Shown piece by piece: positions 9,608 to 17,682 of a DNA stretch of 64,000 bases; position 1 is the first letter of the stretch; every line of letters begins with the position of its first letter. The translations under genes were made by a program, and so were the position numbers. The notes beneath the pieces are model-generated. The model had not been told where the DNA came from. It was given only the letters and a program-made list of their open reading frames with translations, and did not search any database. Where the stretch lies: the NCBI GenBank assembly GCA_049719515.1, contig JBNARJ010000012.1, positions 1 through 64,000 of the forward strand, in the 5' to 3' direction. This DNA comes from Saccharicenans sp049719515 (GTDB lineage Bacteria; Acidobacteriota; Aminicenantia; Aminicenantales; Saccharicenantaceae).

Positions 9608-10102
9608 ATGACCATACAAATATTACTGCTGTGTGGCTTGGTGGTCTTTTGCGGGCTGGCCATTCTGGTTCGCGACTTGATTAAAGCCGCTCTTTCCCTG
9701 GCGGTGGCCAGCTTGTTCCTCGGCCTTATCTTCTTTCGCCTGGGAGCGCCTTACGCTGGTGTTTTTGAAATCTCGGTGGTGGCCGGGCTGATTACCGTGC
9801 TTTTCGCCCTGACCATCGCCCTGACCAAGAAGGATGATGAAGTGCAGGAAAATCGTCTGGTGAAAACCATCTTCCCTGTCTTCTTCATCTTATTCCTGGT
9901 CATCGACGGGCTGGTCATGAAATCACTTCTGAGTAAAGTGCCCGCGCTGCCCGCCTCACCAGAAGGAGGCACCTTCGGCCAGGTCCTCTGGAAGCAAAGA
10001 ACTTTTGACCTGGTGGCGCAAATCGGCGTTATCTTCGCCGGCGTCTTGGCCGTTCTGGCCTTGTTCCGGAAAACAGGGAAAGACGAGGACAAAGATGAGT
10101 AA
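9608..10102 (+). CDS. NuoJ-like membrane subunit of hydrogenase
   Basis: This encodes 164 residues with about five membrane helices. The second and third helices (LVRDLIKAALSLAVASLFLG and EISVVAGLITVLFALTIAL) match the NuoJ/MbhD/MrpA-C-terminal type, where residue changes in the third helix take part in coupling. Charged loop residues (TKKDDEVQENR) follow. It lies between the antiporter-like genes and the NuoK-like gene, the same J-K adjacency found in complex I operons. It overlaps the next gene by eight bases. Confidence 0.82.
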   Translation: MTIQILLLCGLVVFCGLAILVRDLIKAALSLAVASLFLGLIFFRLGAPYAGVFEISVVAGLITVLFALTIALTKKDDEVQENRLVKTIFPVFFILFLVIDGLVMKSLLSKVPALPASPEGGTFGQVLWKQRTFDLVAQIGVIFAGVLAVLALFRKTGKDEDKDE

Positions 10103-10403
10103 CCTTTGGTTTCTTTATTTATTCTTTTCGGCTTTATTAATTTTTATCGGCATCTACTGTCTGCTGACCATGCGCAATGTCATCCGGCTGTTTATCGCCG
10201 TGGAGATTATTAGCAAAGGCGTAAGCCTGGCCATTGTGGCCACCGGCGCGGTGAAAAACTCTGTGATCCTGGCCCAGAGCCTGGCAATTACCTACATCGT
10301 GGTGGAGGTTAGCCTGGTGGCTACCGCCCTGGCCCTGATTATTAACATATACAAAAAGAATAAAAGCCTCGATGTACGTTTATTATCAAAATTGAAGGGA
10401 TAA
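10095..10403 (+). CDS. NuoK-like membrane subunit of hydrogenase
   Basis: This is a 102-residue protein with three membrane helices, matching NuoK/MrpC. The middle helix holds a membrane glutamate (RLFIAVEIISKGVSLAIV) in the place of the essential NuoK glutamate, and VVEVSLVATALAL contains a second one. The frame is open further upstream, but the ATG at 10095 overlaps the NuoJ-like gene by only eight bases and gives the family-like N-terminus SNLWFLYLFFSALLIF, so it was chosen. Confidence 0.85.
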   Translation: MSNLWFLYLFFSALLIFIGIYCLLTMRNVIRLFIAVEIISKGVSLAIVATGAVKNSVILAQSLAITYIVVEVSLVATALALIINIYKKNKSLDVRLLSKLKG

Positions 10404-10406
10404 GCC

Positions 10407-10739
10407 ATGAAAGCCATAGACTTTTTGCTTTCTCCTCCGATTGCTTTCTTCTTTTTCCTGCTGTTTGCTTATCTGCTTTACGCCCTTGGTAACAGTATGG
10501 CTCCCAAACTGAAGAAAACTCCGGGTAAACTCAGCACTTACGCCTGCGGTGAAGACCTGCCCGGGGTTAAGGTGCAGTTTGGTTTTCGCCTCTTTTATCT
10601 GTTTGCTCTGTTTTTCACCATCATGCACGTGGCGGCTTTGGTAATAGCCACCGTGCCGGCTGGGAAAATAGTGTTTTTCGCAATAATATATCTGGCCATG
10701 ATTTTTCTGTCCATCATGGCCCTGGTCTCGAGGAGCTAA
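10407..10739 (+). CDS. NuoA-like membrane subunit of hydrogenase
   Basis: This 110-residue protein has three predicted membrane helices and the loop motif STYACGEDLPG, the counterpart of the YECG loop of complex I subunit A. That loop sits near the quinone cavity in complex I. In true NuoA the following helix carries acidic residues (FDVE); here the matching segment reads FFTIMHVAALVI, with those acidic residues missing. The protein is therefore recognisable as a subunit A homologue but altered in its coupling region, as might be expected for an enzyme using H+ rather than quinone. Confidence 0.8.
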   Translation: MKAIDFLLSPPIAFFFFLLFAYLLYALGNSMAPKLKKTPGKLSTYACGEDLPGVKVQFGFRLFYLFALFFTIMHVAALVIATVPAGKIVFFAIIYLAMIFLSIMALVSRS

Positions 10740-10740
10740 C

Positions 10741-11166
10741 ATGCTGGCAAAACTAACCGAATGGTCAAGATTAAAATCACCCTGGATTCTCCATCTGAAT
10801 ACCGGTGCCTGCAACGCCTGTGACATTGAGGTGGTGGCGGCCCTTACTCCTCGGTTTGATGTGGAAAGATTTGGCATTCTGCTCAAGGCGACGCCCCGGC
10901 ATGCTGATGTCATTATTTGCACCGGCCCGGCCACCCGCCAGATGAAGGACCGCTTAATCAGGATTTATGAGCAGACGCCCGACCCGAAGTTCGTTATCGC
11001 GGTCGGGGCCTGCGCCATGTCCGGCTGTGTTTACCGCGGCGCTTATAACGTGATCGGCGGCATTGACCAGGTGATTCCGGTAGATGTGTACGTTCCAGGC
11101 TGCCCGGTGCGGCCTGATGCGGTGATAGATGGAGTGGTAAAACTCCTGAACAAAATCAAGGGATGA
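10741..11166 (+). CDS. Hydrogenase small subunit, NuoB/EchC-like, [4Fe-4S]
   Basis: This 141-residue soluble protein should hold the proximal [4Fe-4S] cluster next to the NiFe site. Its cysteines follow the NuoB/EchC pattern: CNAC at residues 24-27 (TGACNACDIEV), a cysteine in VGACAMSG, and one in VPGCPVRP. The short length fits group 4 hydrogenases, whose small subunits lack the extra clusters of uptake enzymes. GAGGAG upstream of the ATG is a good ribosome site. It lies directly before the NuoC-like and NuoD-like genes. Confidence 0.9.
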   Translation: MLAKLTEWSRLKSPWILHLNTGACNACDIEVVAALTPRFDVERFGILLKATPRHADVIICTGPATRQMKDRLIRIYEQTPDPKFVIAVGACAMSGCVYRGAYNVIGGIDQVIPVDVYVPGCPVRPDAVIDGVVKLLNKIKG

Positions 11167-11173
11167 GGGAAAA

Positions 11174-11647
11174 ATGAACGACCAAATGCTGATAGATAAA
11201 ATCACCGACAGATGGAAAGACCAGGTCGGGGAGATTACCAACCCGGCTCCACGTCGCCTGTTTGTCAGAGTAGAGGTGGCCAGGCTGCTGGACTTTATCG
11301 GCTGGCTCAACCAGGAAGAGGGTTTTACCCATCTGTCCACCATAAGCGGAGTCGACCTGGGCCAGAATTTCGAACTGCTCTACCATTTTGCCAATGATTT
11401 CACCTGTCTGACGGTTCGCACAGAGATTCCGCGGGATAATCCGGTTCTGCCCAGCATCTGCAGCATCATCCCTGGGGCCATCCTGTACGAGCGAGAACTG
11501 CAGGATATGTTTGGCATTAAGGTGGAAGGGCTGCCGGACCCCCGGCCGCTGCTTCTGCCCGACGACTGGCCGGCAGGAAATTACCCGCTGCGCAAGGACT
11601 GGAAGTACGAACGTCCGGCCGAAGTCATTCCGGGAGGTAAAAAATGA
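11174..11647 (+). CDS. NuoC-like 30 kDa subunit of hydrogenase
   Basis: This 157-residue soluble subunit is related to NuoC/EchD. The signature segment YERELQDMFGIKVEGLPDPR matches the family pattern ER-E-x-x-D-x-F-G-I, and the C-terminal LLLPDDWPAGNYPLRKDW is also typical. It probably has a structural role, binding the large subunit. It overlaps the large-subunit gene by four bases (ATGA). Confidence 0.9.
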   Translation: MNDQMLIDKITDRWKDQVGEITNPAPRRLFVRVEVARLLDFIGWLNQEEGFTHLSTISGVDLGQNFELLYHFANDFTCLTVRTEIPRDNPVLPSICSIIPGAILYERELQDMFGIKVEGLPDPRPLLLPDDWPAGNYPLRKDWKYERPAEVIPGGKK

Positions 11648-12846
11648 AGTTCCAGATACCCATAGGACCACAGCATCCTGCCTTAAAAGAACCCATCGGT
11701 CTGCGGGTGGTGGTCGAAGGCGAAATCATCAGGGATGCGGACCTGCGCCTGGGTTATAACCACCGGGGCCTTGAAAAACTGGCCGAGCAGAAGACCTGGA
11801 TTCAGAACATCTACCTGACCGAACGAATCTGCGGCATCTGCTCTCATTCCCATACAACCTGCTACGTCCAGGGCGTGGAAAAGTTGATGGAACTCGAAGT
11901 TCCCAAGAGGGGGCTTTACATCCGCACGCTGGTCTCTGAACTGGAAAGGGTTCACAGCCACCTGCTGTGGTTGGGCGTGGCCGGTCATGAAGCCGGCTTC
12001 GACAGCTTCTTCATGTACACCTGGCGGGACCGCGAAATAGTGATGGACATCCTGGAAACAATTTCCGGAAACCGCGTCCATTATGGCATCAACACCATCG
12101 GCGGAGTGCGTCGCGACCTGGACGAGCTGCAGGTCAAAAAGATTCTTGATTCTCTGGACACTCTGAGAAAGCGGAGTGAATACTACCAGCACCTGGGCAC
12201 GAACGAACCGAGTTTCGTGGCCAGGTTAGCGGGGGTCGGGTATCTCTCTAAGGAGGACGCCATTGCCCTGTGTGCCGTGGGTCCAACTCTGCGCGCTTCC
12301 GGCGTGCCGCGCGATGTCCGTAAAGACGACCCGTATGCCGTTTATGATGAGCTGCCGTTTGAGGTCTGCACAGCTGAAACATGCGACGTTCTCGGGCGGA
12401 CGGTGGTCAGAATCAAGGAGCTCTTCCAGAGCTATAACATGATTGAATACCTGCTTAAGAACCTGCCCGCCGGGCCGATTGCCGTGAGAGCCCCCCGCCG
12501 AGCGAAGCCCAACGAAGTGGTCAGCCGTTATGAGGCGCCCCGCGGCGAAAACATCCATTACATAAAAAGTAACGGGACAGATAAACCTGAAAGATTGAAG
12601 GTTAGAGCGCCCACCCTGGGCAATTACGCGGCTACCATCAAAATGCTCAAGAACGGCTTCATTGCTGATGTACCGCTGATTTTCGCCGCGATTGACCCCT
12701 GTATCTGCTGCGCCGAGCGCGCTGTTGCCCTGGTGGATGCCAGGACAGGTGAAGAAAAAGTGGTACCGATGACCGTCCTGAAACAACGCAGCCAGAAATT
12801 TTCTGGATTAAACGTAAGAAAGAGGGAAGTAGAATGGCCACTCTGA
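11644..12846 (+). CDS. [NiFe] hydrogenase large subunit, group 4 (NuoD/EchE-like)
   Basis: This 400-residue catalytic subunit should carry the NiFe site that makes or consumes H2. Both nickel-ligand motifs are intact: RICGIC (cysteines 63 and 66) and DPCICC (cysteines 353 and 356), followed by AER. Complex I subunit D has lost these cysteines, so this is a hydrogenase rather than an NADH or F420H2 dehydrogenase. About 41 residues follow Arg359, the expected cleavage point, and match the need for the protease encoded at the end of the operon. An extra cysteine at 355 lies between the two ligands. Exact subgroup (for example 4d, 4e or 4g) needs a tree. Confidence 0.93.
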   Translation: MKFQIPIGPQHPALKEPIGLRVVVEGEIIRDADLRLGYNHRGLEKLAEQKTWIQNIYLTERICGICSHSHTTCYVQGVEKLMELEVPKRGLYIRTLVSELERVHSHLLWLGVAGHEAGFDSFFMYTWRDREIVMDILETISGNRVHYGINTIGGVRRDLDELQVKKILDSLDTLRKRSEYYQHLGTNEPSFVARLAGVGYLSKEDAIALCAVGPTLRASGVPRDVRKDDPYAVYDELPFEVCTAETCDVLGRTVVRIKELFQSYNMIEYLLKNLPAGPIAVRAPRRAKPNEVVSRYEAPRGENIHYIKSNGTDKPERLKVRAPTLGNYAATIKMLKNGFIADVPLIFAAIDPCICCAERAVALVDARTGEEKVVPMTVLKQRSQKFSGLNVRKREVEWPL

Positions 12847-13805
12847 AAACACTGATTTATCTGATAATTTATCCAGGCCTTCTCTTTTTATTTATCTATT
12901 CAACCTTCATAGAATGGTACGACCGAAAACTCTATGCCCGGTTCCAGAACCGCATGGGGCCGACCCACACCGGTAAAGCGGGTATTCTGCAGCCGATCGC
13001 CGACTTTTTCAAGCTGATGGCCAAAGAAGATATAACTCCAGAAAGAGCTGATAAGGGCATGTTTTCCGCCCTGCCCGCTTTTGGACTGGCCATTGTGGCC
13101 ACCGCCATGCTGCTGCTTCCGGTCTGGAACTACAGCCTGGACAGACCCTCTTTTACATCATTTAACGGAGATATCATCGTTCTCCTCTATCTTTTAAGCC
13201 TGCCGACCTTTATTTTCTTCCTGGCCGGCTGGTCTTCTACCAACCTTTTTTCCACCGTGGGGGCGGCTCGCGTGCTGACCATGCTTTTCGGTTATGAAGT
13301 GCCGCTTTTCCTTTCCGTGCTGAGCCCGGCCATCCTGGCCGGCTCGTGGCGGCTGGCAGAAATTGCCGCCTTTTACCGTGAACACCCGTTGCTCATCCTG
13401 GTCAACCTGCTCGGCTTTGTCATTGCCTTAATCTGCGTGCAGGCCAAGCTGGAAAGAACACCGTTCGACATCCCGCATGCGGAAACAGAAATTGTCGGCG
13501 GTACCTTTACCGAATATTCGGGCAAAAAACTGGCCATCTTCCGCCTGATGATGGACGTCGAGATGGTGGTGGCCGCCGGGCTGCTGGCCACGGTTTTTCT
13601 GGGCGGCTTTCCAACCAATCCCTGGCTCGGCCTGATTTCCTTCATTTTAAAAACCATGTTCGTAATTTTCTTCCTCAGCCTTATACGAGCCACCACTTCA
13701 AGAATCAGAGTGGACCAGGTGGTGGCCTTTTCCTGGAAATACCTGGCTCCGCTGGCCGTGCTGCAGCTTTTAATCGTCATCATGGTTAAGGGGTTAATCT
13801 CATGA
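12834..13805 (+). CDS. NuoH-like membrane subunit of hydrogenase (EchB-like)
   Basis: This 323-residue protein with about eight membrane helices connects the catalytic arm to the ion-pumping arm. Family marks include RFQNRMGPTHTGKAGILQPIAD near the N-terminus and the loop RTPFDIPHAETEIVGG, which in NuoH carries conserved acidic residues at the proton entry path. The gene overlaps the large subunit by 13 bases and the ferredoxin-like subunit by four, indicating tight translational coupling. Confidence 0.92.
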   Translation: MATLKTLIYLIIYPGLLFLFIYSTFIEWYDRKLYARFQNRMGPTHTGKAGILQPIADFFKLMAKEDITPERADKGMFSALPAFGLAIVATAMLLLPVWNYSLDRPSFTSFNGDIIVLLYLLSLPTFIFFLAGWSSTNLFSTVGAARVLTMLFGYEVPLFLSVLSPAILAGSWRLAEIAAFYREHPLLILVNLLGFVIALICVQAKLERTPFDIPHAETEIVGGTFTEYSGKKLAIFRLMMDVEMVVAAGLLATVFLGGFPTNPWLGLISFILKTMFVIFFLSLIRATTSRIRVDQVVAFSWKYLAPLAVLQLLIVIMVKGLIS

Positions 13806-14200
13806 GGATCGGCGCTTTTATCCCGGAACTTTTTCGTCATCTATTCAGAAAACCGGCTACGGTGGATTATCCATTCACCAAACTGGAAGTCCCTTCCGGC
13901 TTCCGCGGTTCTCCTTATCTTAAACCCGAAACCTGCATTGTTTGCCGGGCCTGTGAGCGGGATTGTCCGGCTGAGGCTATCGAAATTCTCTCAATCAACG
14001 AAGCTGAAAAAAAATTCAAGATGATCATTCACAATGACCGTTGCATTCACTGCGCGCAATGCGTGGATTCCTGCCCGACCGATGCCATGCAGATGGACAC
14101 CAGGTTCGAAATATCCGACTATGACCGGCACAACCTCAAGATGGAATGGGAATACGTCCGGGCGGTGGTCAAGCCCAAATCAGCCGAGCCTAAAGCTTGA
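13802..14200 (+). CDS. NuoI/EchF-like subunit with two [4Fe-4S] clusters
   Basis: This 132-residue polyferredoxin-like subunit has two complete cluster motifs: CIVCRACERDCP (around residues 42-53) and CIHCAQCVDSCP. It should pass electrons from a soluble donor, probably ferredoxin because no NADH-module genes are present, to the small subunit. It lacks the extra segments of NuoI that dock onto NuoG. The start overlaps the preceding stop as ATGA. Confidence 0.92.
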   Translation: MRIGAFIPELFRHLFRKPATVDYPFTKLEVPSGFRGSPYLKPETCIVCRACERDCPAEAIEILSINEAEKKFKMIIHNDRCIHCAQCVDSCPTDAMQMDTRFEISDYDRHNLKMEWEYVRAVVKPKSAEPKA

Positions 14201-14293
14201 TTTATTTAAAGCAGTAAAATTTTTCTTGCCTGCGAGATGCCGATAGATTAAATTAGCTACTTGGTAAATCAGGAGAAAGAGGTAATAAGGCTA

Positions 14294-14797
14294 ATGACCT
14301 CCGACTGGCAAAATTACCTGAAAAAAGAATTGCGGGGGATGGAAAAAATCGTCATCTTGGGAACAGGGAACGCCCTGGAAGCCGATGATGCCGCCGGACT
14401 TTATGTGGCCAGCTTGCTTGATGGCAAGCTGTCCAAATACCAGAAGTCCCGCATTAAAGTACTGAGGGCTTACGAGATAATCGATATCTACTTAAAAAAG
14501 ATTAAAAGAATCAAGCCCAGCCACCTGCTAATCGTCGACGCCGTGGATTTAAAGAAAAAGCCGGGAACTATTATGGTCGAAAGGCTCGATATAGAAAAAA
14601 AGCGAAAAAGAAAGATGGGGGGAGAATTCGCCAGCTTCATGGAAAAGCTGGCCAGTGAAGCTGCCTGCAAGATTTATATCATAGGCATTCAGCCGCAGAG
14701 GCTTGATTTTGGCCACCCGATAACACCCGTGATAAAAGACGCCTGCCGCCTGCTGGCTGATTTTTTGTTTTCTCTTGTGCCAAGAAAGACTAAATAA
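14294..14797 (+). CDS. hycI: Hydrogenase maturation protease, HycI-like
   Basis: This is an endopeptidase of the HycI/HyaD family that removes the C-terminal tail of the large subunit after nickel insertion. GTGNALEADDAAG matches the family GxGN-xx-xDD-xG nickel-sensing motif, IVDAVDLKKKPGT supplies the second conserved aspartate, and IIGIQPQRLDFG matches the HycI C-terminal region. The frame opens at a TTG (14261), but the ATG at 14294 has GAGGT ten bases upstream; a third candidate is the ATG about 15 codons further in. It is the last gene of the operon, 93 bases after the ferredoxin-like gene. No hypA-F metal-centre assembly genes are in the window. Confidence 0.85.
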   Translation: MTSDWQNYLKKELRGMEKIVILGTGNALEADDAAGLYVASLLDGKLSKYQKSRIKVLRAYEIIDIYLKKIKRIKPSHLLIVDAVDLKKKPGTIMVERLDIEKKRKRKMGGEFASFMEKLASEAACKIYIIGIQPQRLDFGHPITPVIKDACRLLADFLFSLVPRKTK

Positions 14798-14888
14798 TTT
14801 TCTATCCTAACTAAAATTAGTGTTAGCGCGGATACAACAAACAGCCCTCAATTACTTATGACCTAAAACAATATAATTAGCTAATAAT

Positions 14889-14897
14889 TTATCCACT
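14889..14897 (+). other. Single DnaA-box-like site between hycI and dnaN
   Basis: TTATCCACT matches the consensus TTATCCACA at eight of nine bases. It lies in the 229-base AT-rich gap between the convergent hycI and dnaN genes. One isolated match can occur by chance. The rest of this gap shows only weak AT-rich inverted repeats (CTAAC/GTTAG near 14812-14828). Confidence 0.3.
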
Positions 14898-15026
14898 GCC
14901 TGGAAGTTAGCATGATAGGGGACAGCCCTTCGGCCGGCTAACCGGACATTAAATTAGTGCTGACTTATTTGATAAGATTGCTCTTGAAATTTTGTCTGCA
15001 AGAAGCCCGGGAAAAAACCAGCTTCT

Positions 15027-16124
15027 TCAAATCTTCATCGGCATCAAAATATACAGGTAAGTGCCTTTTTCTTCCGGCTCTGGCTTTATCAACACGGCAC
15101 TGTTTTCATCTTTTATCTCAAAGCGCACCTTTTCTGAGGACACTGTTCCCAGAAAGTCAAGCAGGTATTGAGCGTTAAACCCTATCTCCAGCTCTTTACC
15201 CTGATATTCTACCTCGAGTTTATCCCGCGCTTCTCCTATTTCCGGGTTAGAAGAAAACATCCTTAATTCATCTTTCTCTATCTCGAATTTTATGCCCTTC
15301 GATTTTTCAGAGGAAAGCAGAGAAACTCTTTTGATGGCATTTATCAAGTTTTCGCGGTTTATCAAAAGTTTGTTCGGGTTGTCTTTCGGGATAACCGCCT
15401 GATAATTAGGAAATTTACTCTCTATGATTCTTGAAATGAGCATCCGGTTATTGACCCTGAAAAACAAGCTGTTATCGTCAAAATCAAAATCAATTTTTTC
15501 ATCTTCAAATTTCTTCAGCTCGTTCAGCGTTTTTTTCGAGACGATCTGGTTTATTTCTTCATCCGTAATCAAATTCTCAAATTCGCGGCGATTATAAGCC
15601 AGGCGGTGCCCATCAGTGCTGACCAGCTCGAGCTGATTTTTTCTGACCGACAGCAGAGCGCCGTTGAGGTAATATCTCTGCTCCTGAGTAATGGCATAGA
15701 GCACACAATCAATCATGTCCTTAAATTCGTTTAAATTAAAACTAATATTTCTTTCAAAACTGCATTCTGGAATGGGCGGGAAATCCTCTTCCTGAGCGGT
15801 AACAATTTTAATTTCACTTTCTCCGCTTTTAACAATCAGATAATCTTCCTTGCGCACAAAATCTATCGGCCTGTCTTCAGGCAGCAATTTAATAAAATCA
15901 AAAAGTTTACGACCGTTTACGGCGGCCACACCTTCTTTCTTTATTTCAGCCTCAAAATATGTTCTTAAACCAACCTCCAGGTCGGTCCCCATCATTACCA
16001 CCCTGTCCTTTTCAGCTTTTATCAGGACATTGGACAGTATAGGCATGGTCGTCCTTTTTTCCACAATACCCTGAAGGAGGCTTAACTCGTTAATAATATT
16101 GGATTTACTGGCTGAAAAATTCAT
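15027..16124 (-). CDS. dnaN: DNA polymerase III beta subunit (sliding clamp)
   Basis: This 365-residue clamp tethers the replicative polymerase to DNA. The three-domain beta-clamp layout is complete in length. The C-terminus TYLYILMPMKI matches the conserved end that forms part of the peptide-binding pocket, and GHRLAYNRRE in the middle matches the family TDGHRL motif. An AAGGAAAGGTGG ribosome site precedes the ATG. It follows dnaA by about 114 AT-rich bases on the same strand, the classical dnaA-dnaN order. Confidence 0.96.
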   Translation of the reverse strand: MNFSASKSNIINELSLLQGIVEKRTTMPILSNVLIKAEKDRVVMMGTDLEVGLRTYFEAEIKKEGVAAVNGRKLFDFIKLLPEDRPIDFVRKEDYLIVKSGESEIKIVTAQEEDFPPIPECSFERNISFNLNEFKDMIDCVLYAITQEQRYYLNGALLSVRKNQLELVSTDGHRLAYNRREFENLITDEEINQIVSKKTLNELKKFEDEKIDFDFDDNSLFFRVNNRMLISRIIESKFPNYQAVIPKDNPNKLLINRENLINAIKRVSLLSSEKSKGIKFEIEKDELRMFSSNPEIGEARDKLEVEYQGKELEIGFNAQYLLDFLGTVSSEKVRFEIKDENSAVLIKPEPEEKGTYLYILMPMKI

Positions 16125-16238
16125 TTTTCCACCTTTCCTTGGTTTTTATATATCAATTAAAATTATAAATATCCAGTTAAAATAAAACAATAAAAATCAT
16201 TGCAAAAGTGAAAAATTTTCCTATCTGCTTGATTTTTC

Positions 16239-17570
16239 TCATTGTAAGAGGTTAATCAGAGTGTTGATTTCTCTGTTAATTTCCGGGTCTTCCTTGATTA
16301 ATTTCTCAATTTTCCTGATGCTGTGGAGAACTGTCGTGTGGTGTTTGCCTCCAAACTTTTTTCCTATTTCTGGTAAAGAACTATCAGTCAGCTCTTTTGC
16401 CAGATACATGGCCACCTGTCTGGGGAAGGCCACCCGCGGAGAATTATTTTTCGACTTTAACTCGGTCGGTTTCAATTTGTAGTGGTTGCTTACAACTTTC
16501 TGTATTTTTTCAACAGTGATGACATTGGCTGAGGCGTCAAGCAGGCCTTTTAAGGCTTCTTTGGCCAGCTCTAAATCAATCTTTGCTCCTTTCAAAGAAG
16601 CATAAGCGATAACTCTTCTCAGATAGCCTTCCAGCTCTCTTATGTTTGAGTGAACCTTATCAGCGATATACAGGGCGACCGGTTCAGGCAGAACCACGTC
16701 CTCCAGCTCAGCTTTCTTTTTTAGAATGGCGATTCTGGTCTCGATGTCGGGAGGTTTCAGGTCGGCAATCAACCCCCATTCAAACCTGGAGCGAAACCTG
16801 TCTTCCAAGTGAGGAATGTCCTTTGGCGGACAGTCGCTGGAAATGACAATCTGTTTTTGAGAATCATATAAGTGATTGAAAGTATGGAAGAATTCTTCCT
16901 TGGTTCTTTCTCTGCCTGAAATGTAATGGATGTCATCCATAAGTAATACGTCAACCGCGCGGTATTTCTGACGGAATTCAATTATCTTTCCGTACTGGAG
17001 GTGGTTGATCAAATCATTCATGAACCTTTCGGTCGTCACGTACATGACTTTAAGCTTGGCATTGTTGGCCATAATATAATGGCCGATGGCGTTCATCAGG
17101 TGAGTTTTTCCAAGCCCGGCGCCGCCGTAAATGTACAGGGGGTTGTAAGATTTAGCCGGGTTTTTGGCCACGGCCAGAGCGGCAGCATGAGCAAACTGAT
17201 TGCATGAACCAACCACAAAATTTTCAAAAGTATAGGTCGGGTTTAGGTTGGCGGCCTGGACAATAGATTTTTCTATCTTTCGTTCCTCCGGGGAGTTCCT
17301 TAAGAAAGAATTTGGCGTATCGTCATATATGTATTTTATGTCAAAAACCTTATCGAAAAGCTGCCGCGAACACTCGTTTATCAGACGCGAATAGTGAAAA
17401 CTGAGCCAGTCTTTAAAATATGAGTTAGGAACCTTAATGTACAGAGTGTCGCCTTCTTCCCCTATGTAAGTGGTAGGCTCAAACCAGGTGGAAAAAGCAT
17501 TCTCGTCGACGCGGTTTTTTAACTCCGCCAGTAATTTATTCCAGATATTAGCTTTATATTCTTGTTTCAT
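16239..17570 (-). CDS. dnaA: Chromosomal replication initiator DnaA
   Basis: This ATP-dependent origin-binding initiator has about 443 residues. Domain I is at the N-terminus (IWNKLLAELKNRVDENAFSTWFEP). The AAA+ domain has Walker A GGAGLGKTH and Walker B VDVLLMDDIHY. Domain IV has the DNA-binding helix region with GGKHHTTV, where most bacteria have GGRDHTTV; the aspartate-to-histidine change lies at a base-contacting position. The frame is open 34 codons further upstream, but the ATG at 17570 gives the normal N-terminus MKQEYKANIW. Its leader contains DnaA-box-like repeats, which suggests autoregulation. Confidence 0.97.
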   Translation of the reverse strand: MKQEYKANIWNKLLAELKNRVDENAFSTWFEPTTYIGEEGDTLYIKVPNSYFKDWLSFHYSRLINECSRQLFDKVFDIKYIYDDTPNSFLRNSPEERKIEKSIVQAANLNPTYTFENFVVGSCNQFAHAAALAVAKNPAKSYNPLYIYGGAGLGKTHLMNAIGHYIMANNAKLKVMYVTTERFMNDLINHLQYGKIIEFRQKYRAVDVLLMDDIHYISGRERTKEEFFHTFNHLYDSQKQIVISSDCPPKDIPHLEDRFRSRFEWGLIADLKPPDIETRIAILKKKAELEDVVLPEPVALYIADKVHSNIRELEGYLRRVIAYASLKGAKIDLELAKEALKGLLDASANVITVEKIQKVVSNHYKLKPTELKSKNNSPRVAFPRQVAMYLAKELTDSSLPEIGKKFGGKHHTTVLHSIRKIEKLIKEDPEINREINTLINLLQ

Positions 17571-17581
17571 GTCTGCCCGAT

Positions 17582-17618
17582 AGATTTCCACAAAGATTTC
17601 CACAGTTGTGGAAATCTT
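17582..17618 (-). repeat. Three DnaA-box-like repeats, two forming a near-continuous palindrome, in the dnaA leader
   Basis: The 12-base arm AAGATTTCCACA (17593-17604) and its exact reverse complement (17607-17618) are separated by only GT. A further direct copy, AGATTTCCACA, lies at 17582-17592. Each contains TTTCCACA, close to the DnaA box TTATCCACA. In the mRNA the 5' arm can pair with either of two copies of TGTGGAAATCT. The element sits 12 to 48 bases before the dnaA ATG, downstream of the predicted transcription start. Confidence 0.7.
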
Positions 17619-17653
17619 CCCTTTTAAATTTCTTTCCTTGAAAAGCTTCCAAA

Positions 17654-17682
17654 ATATTATCAATTTCTGCACTGAATTTCAA
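17654..17682 (-). promoter_or_regulatory. Promoter of dnaA
   Basis: Read on the reverse strand, TTGAAA (17682-17677) and TAATAT (17659-17654) are separated by 17 bases. Transcription should start near 17647, giving a leader of about 76 bases that contains the DnaA-box-like repeats. Confidence 0.55.

Noticed and set aside
14957..15178. 73-residue forward frame between hycI and dnaN
   Set aside because: Half of it lies inside dnaN on the other strand and the rest has no protein-like features.
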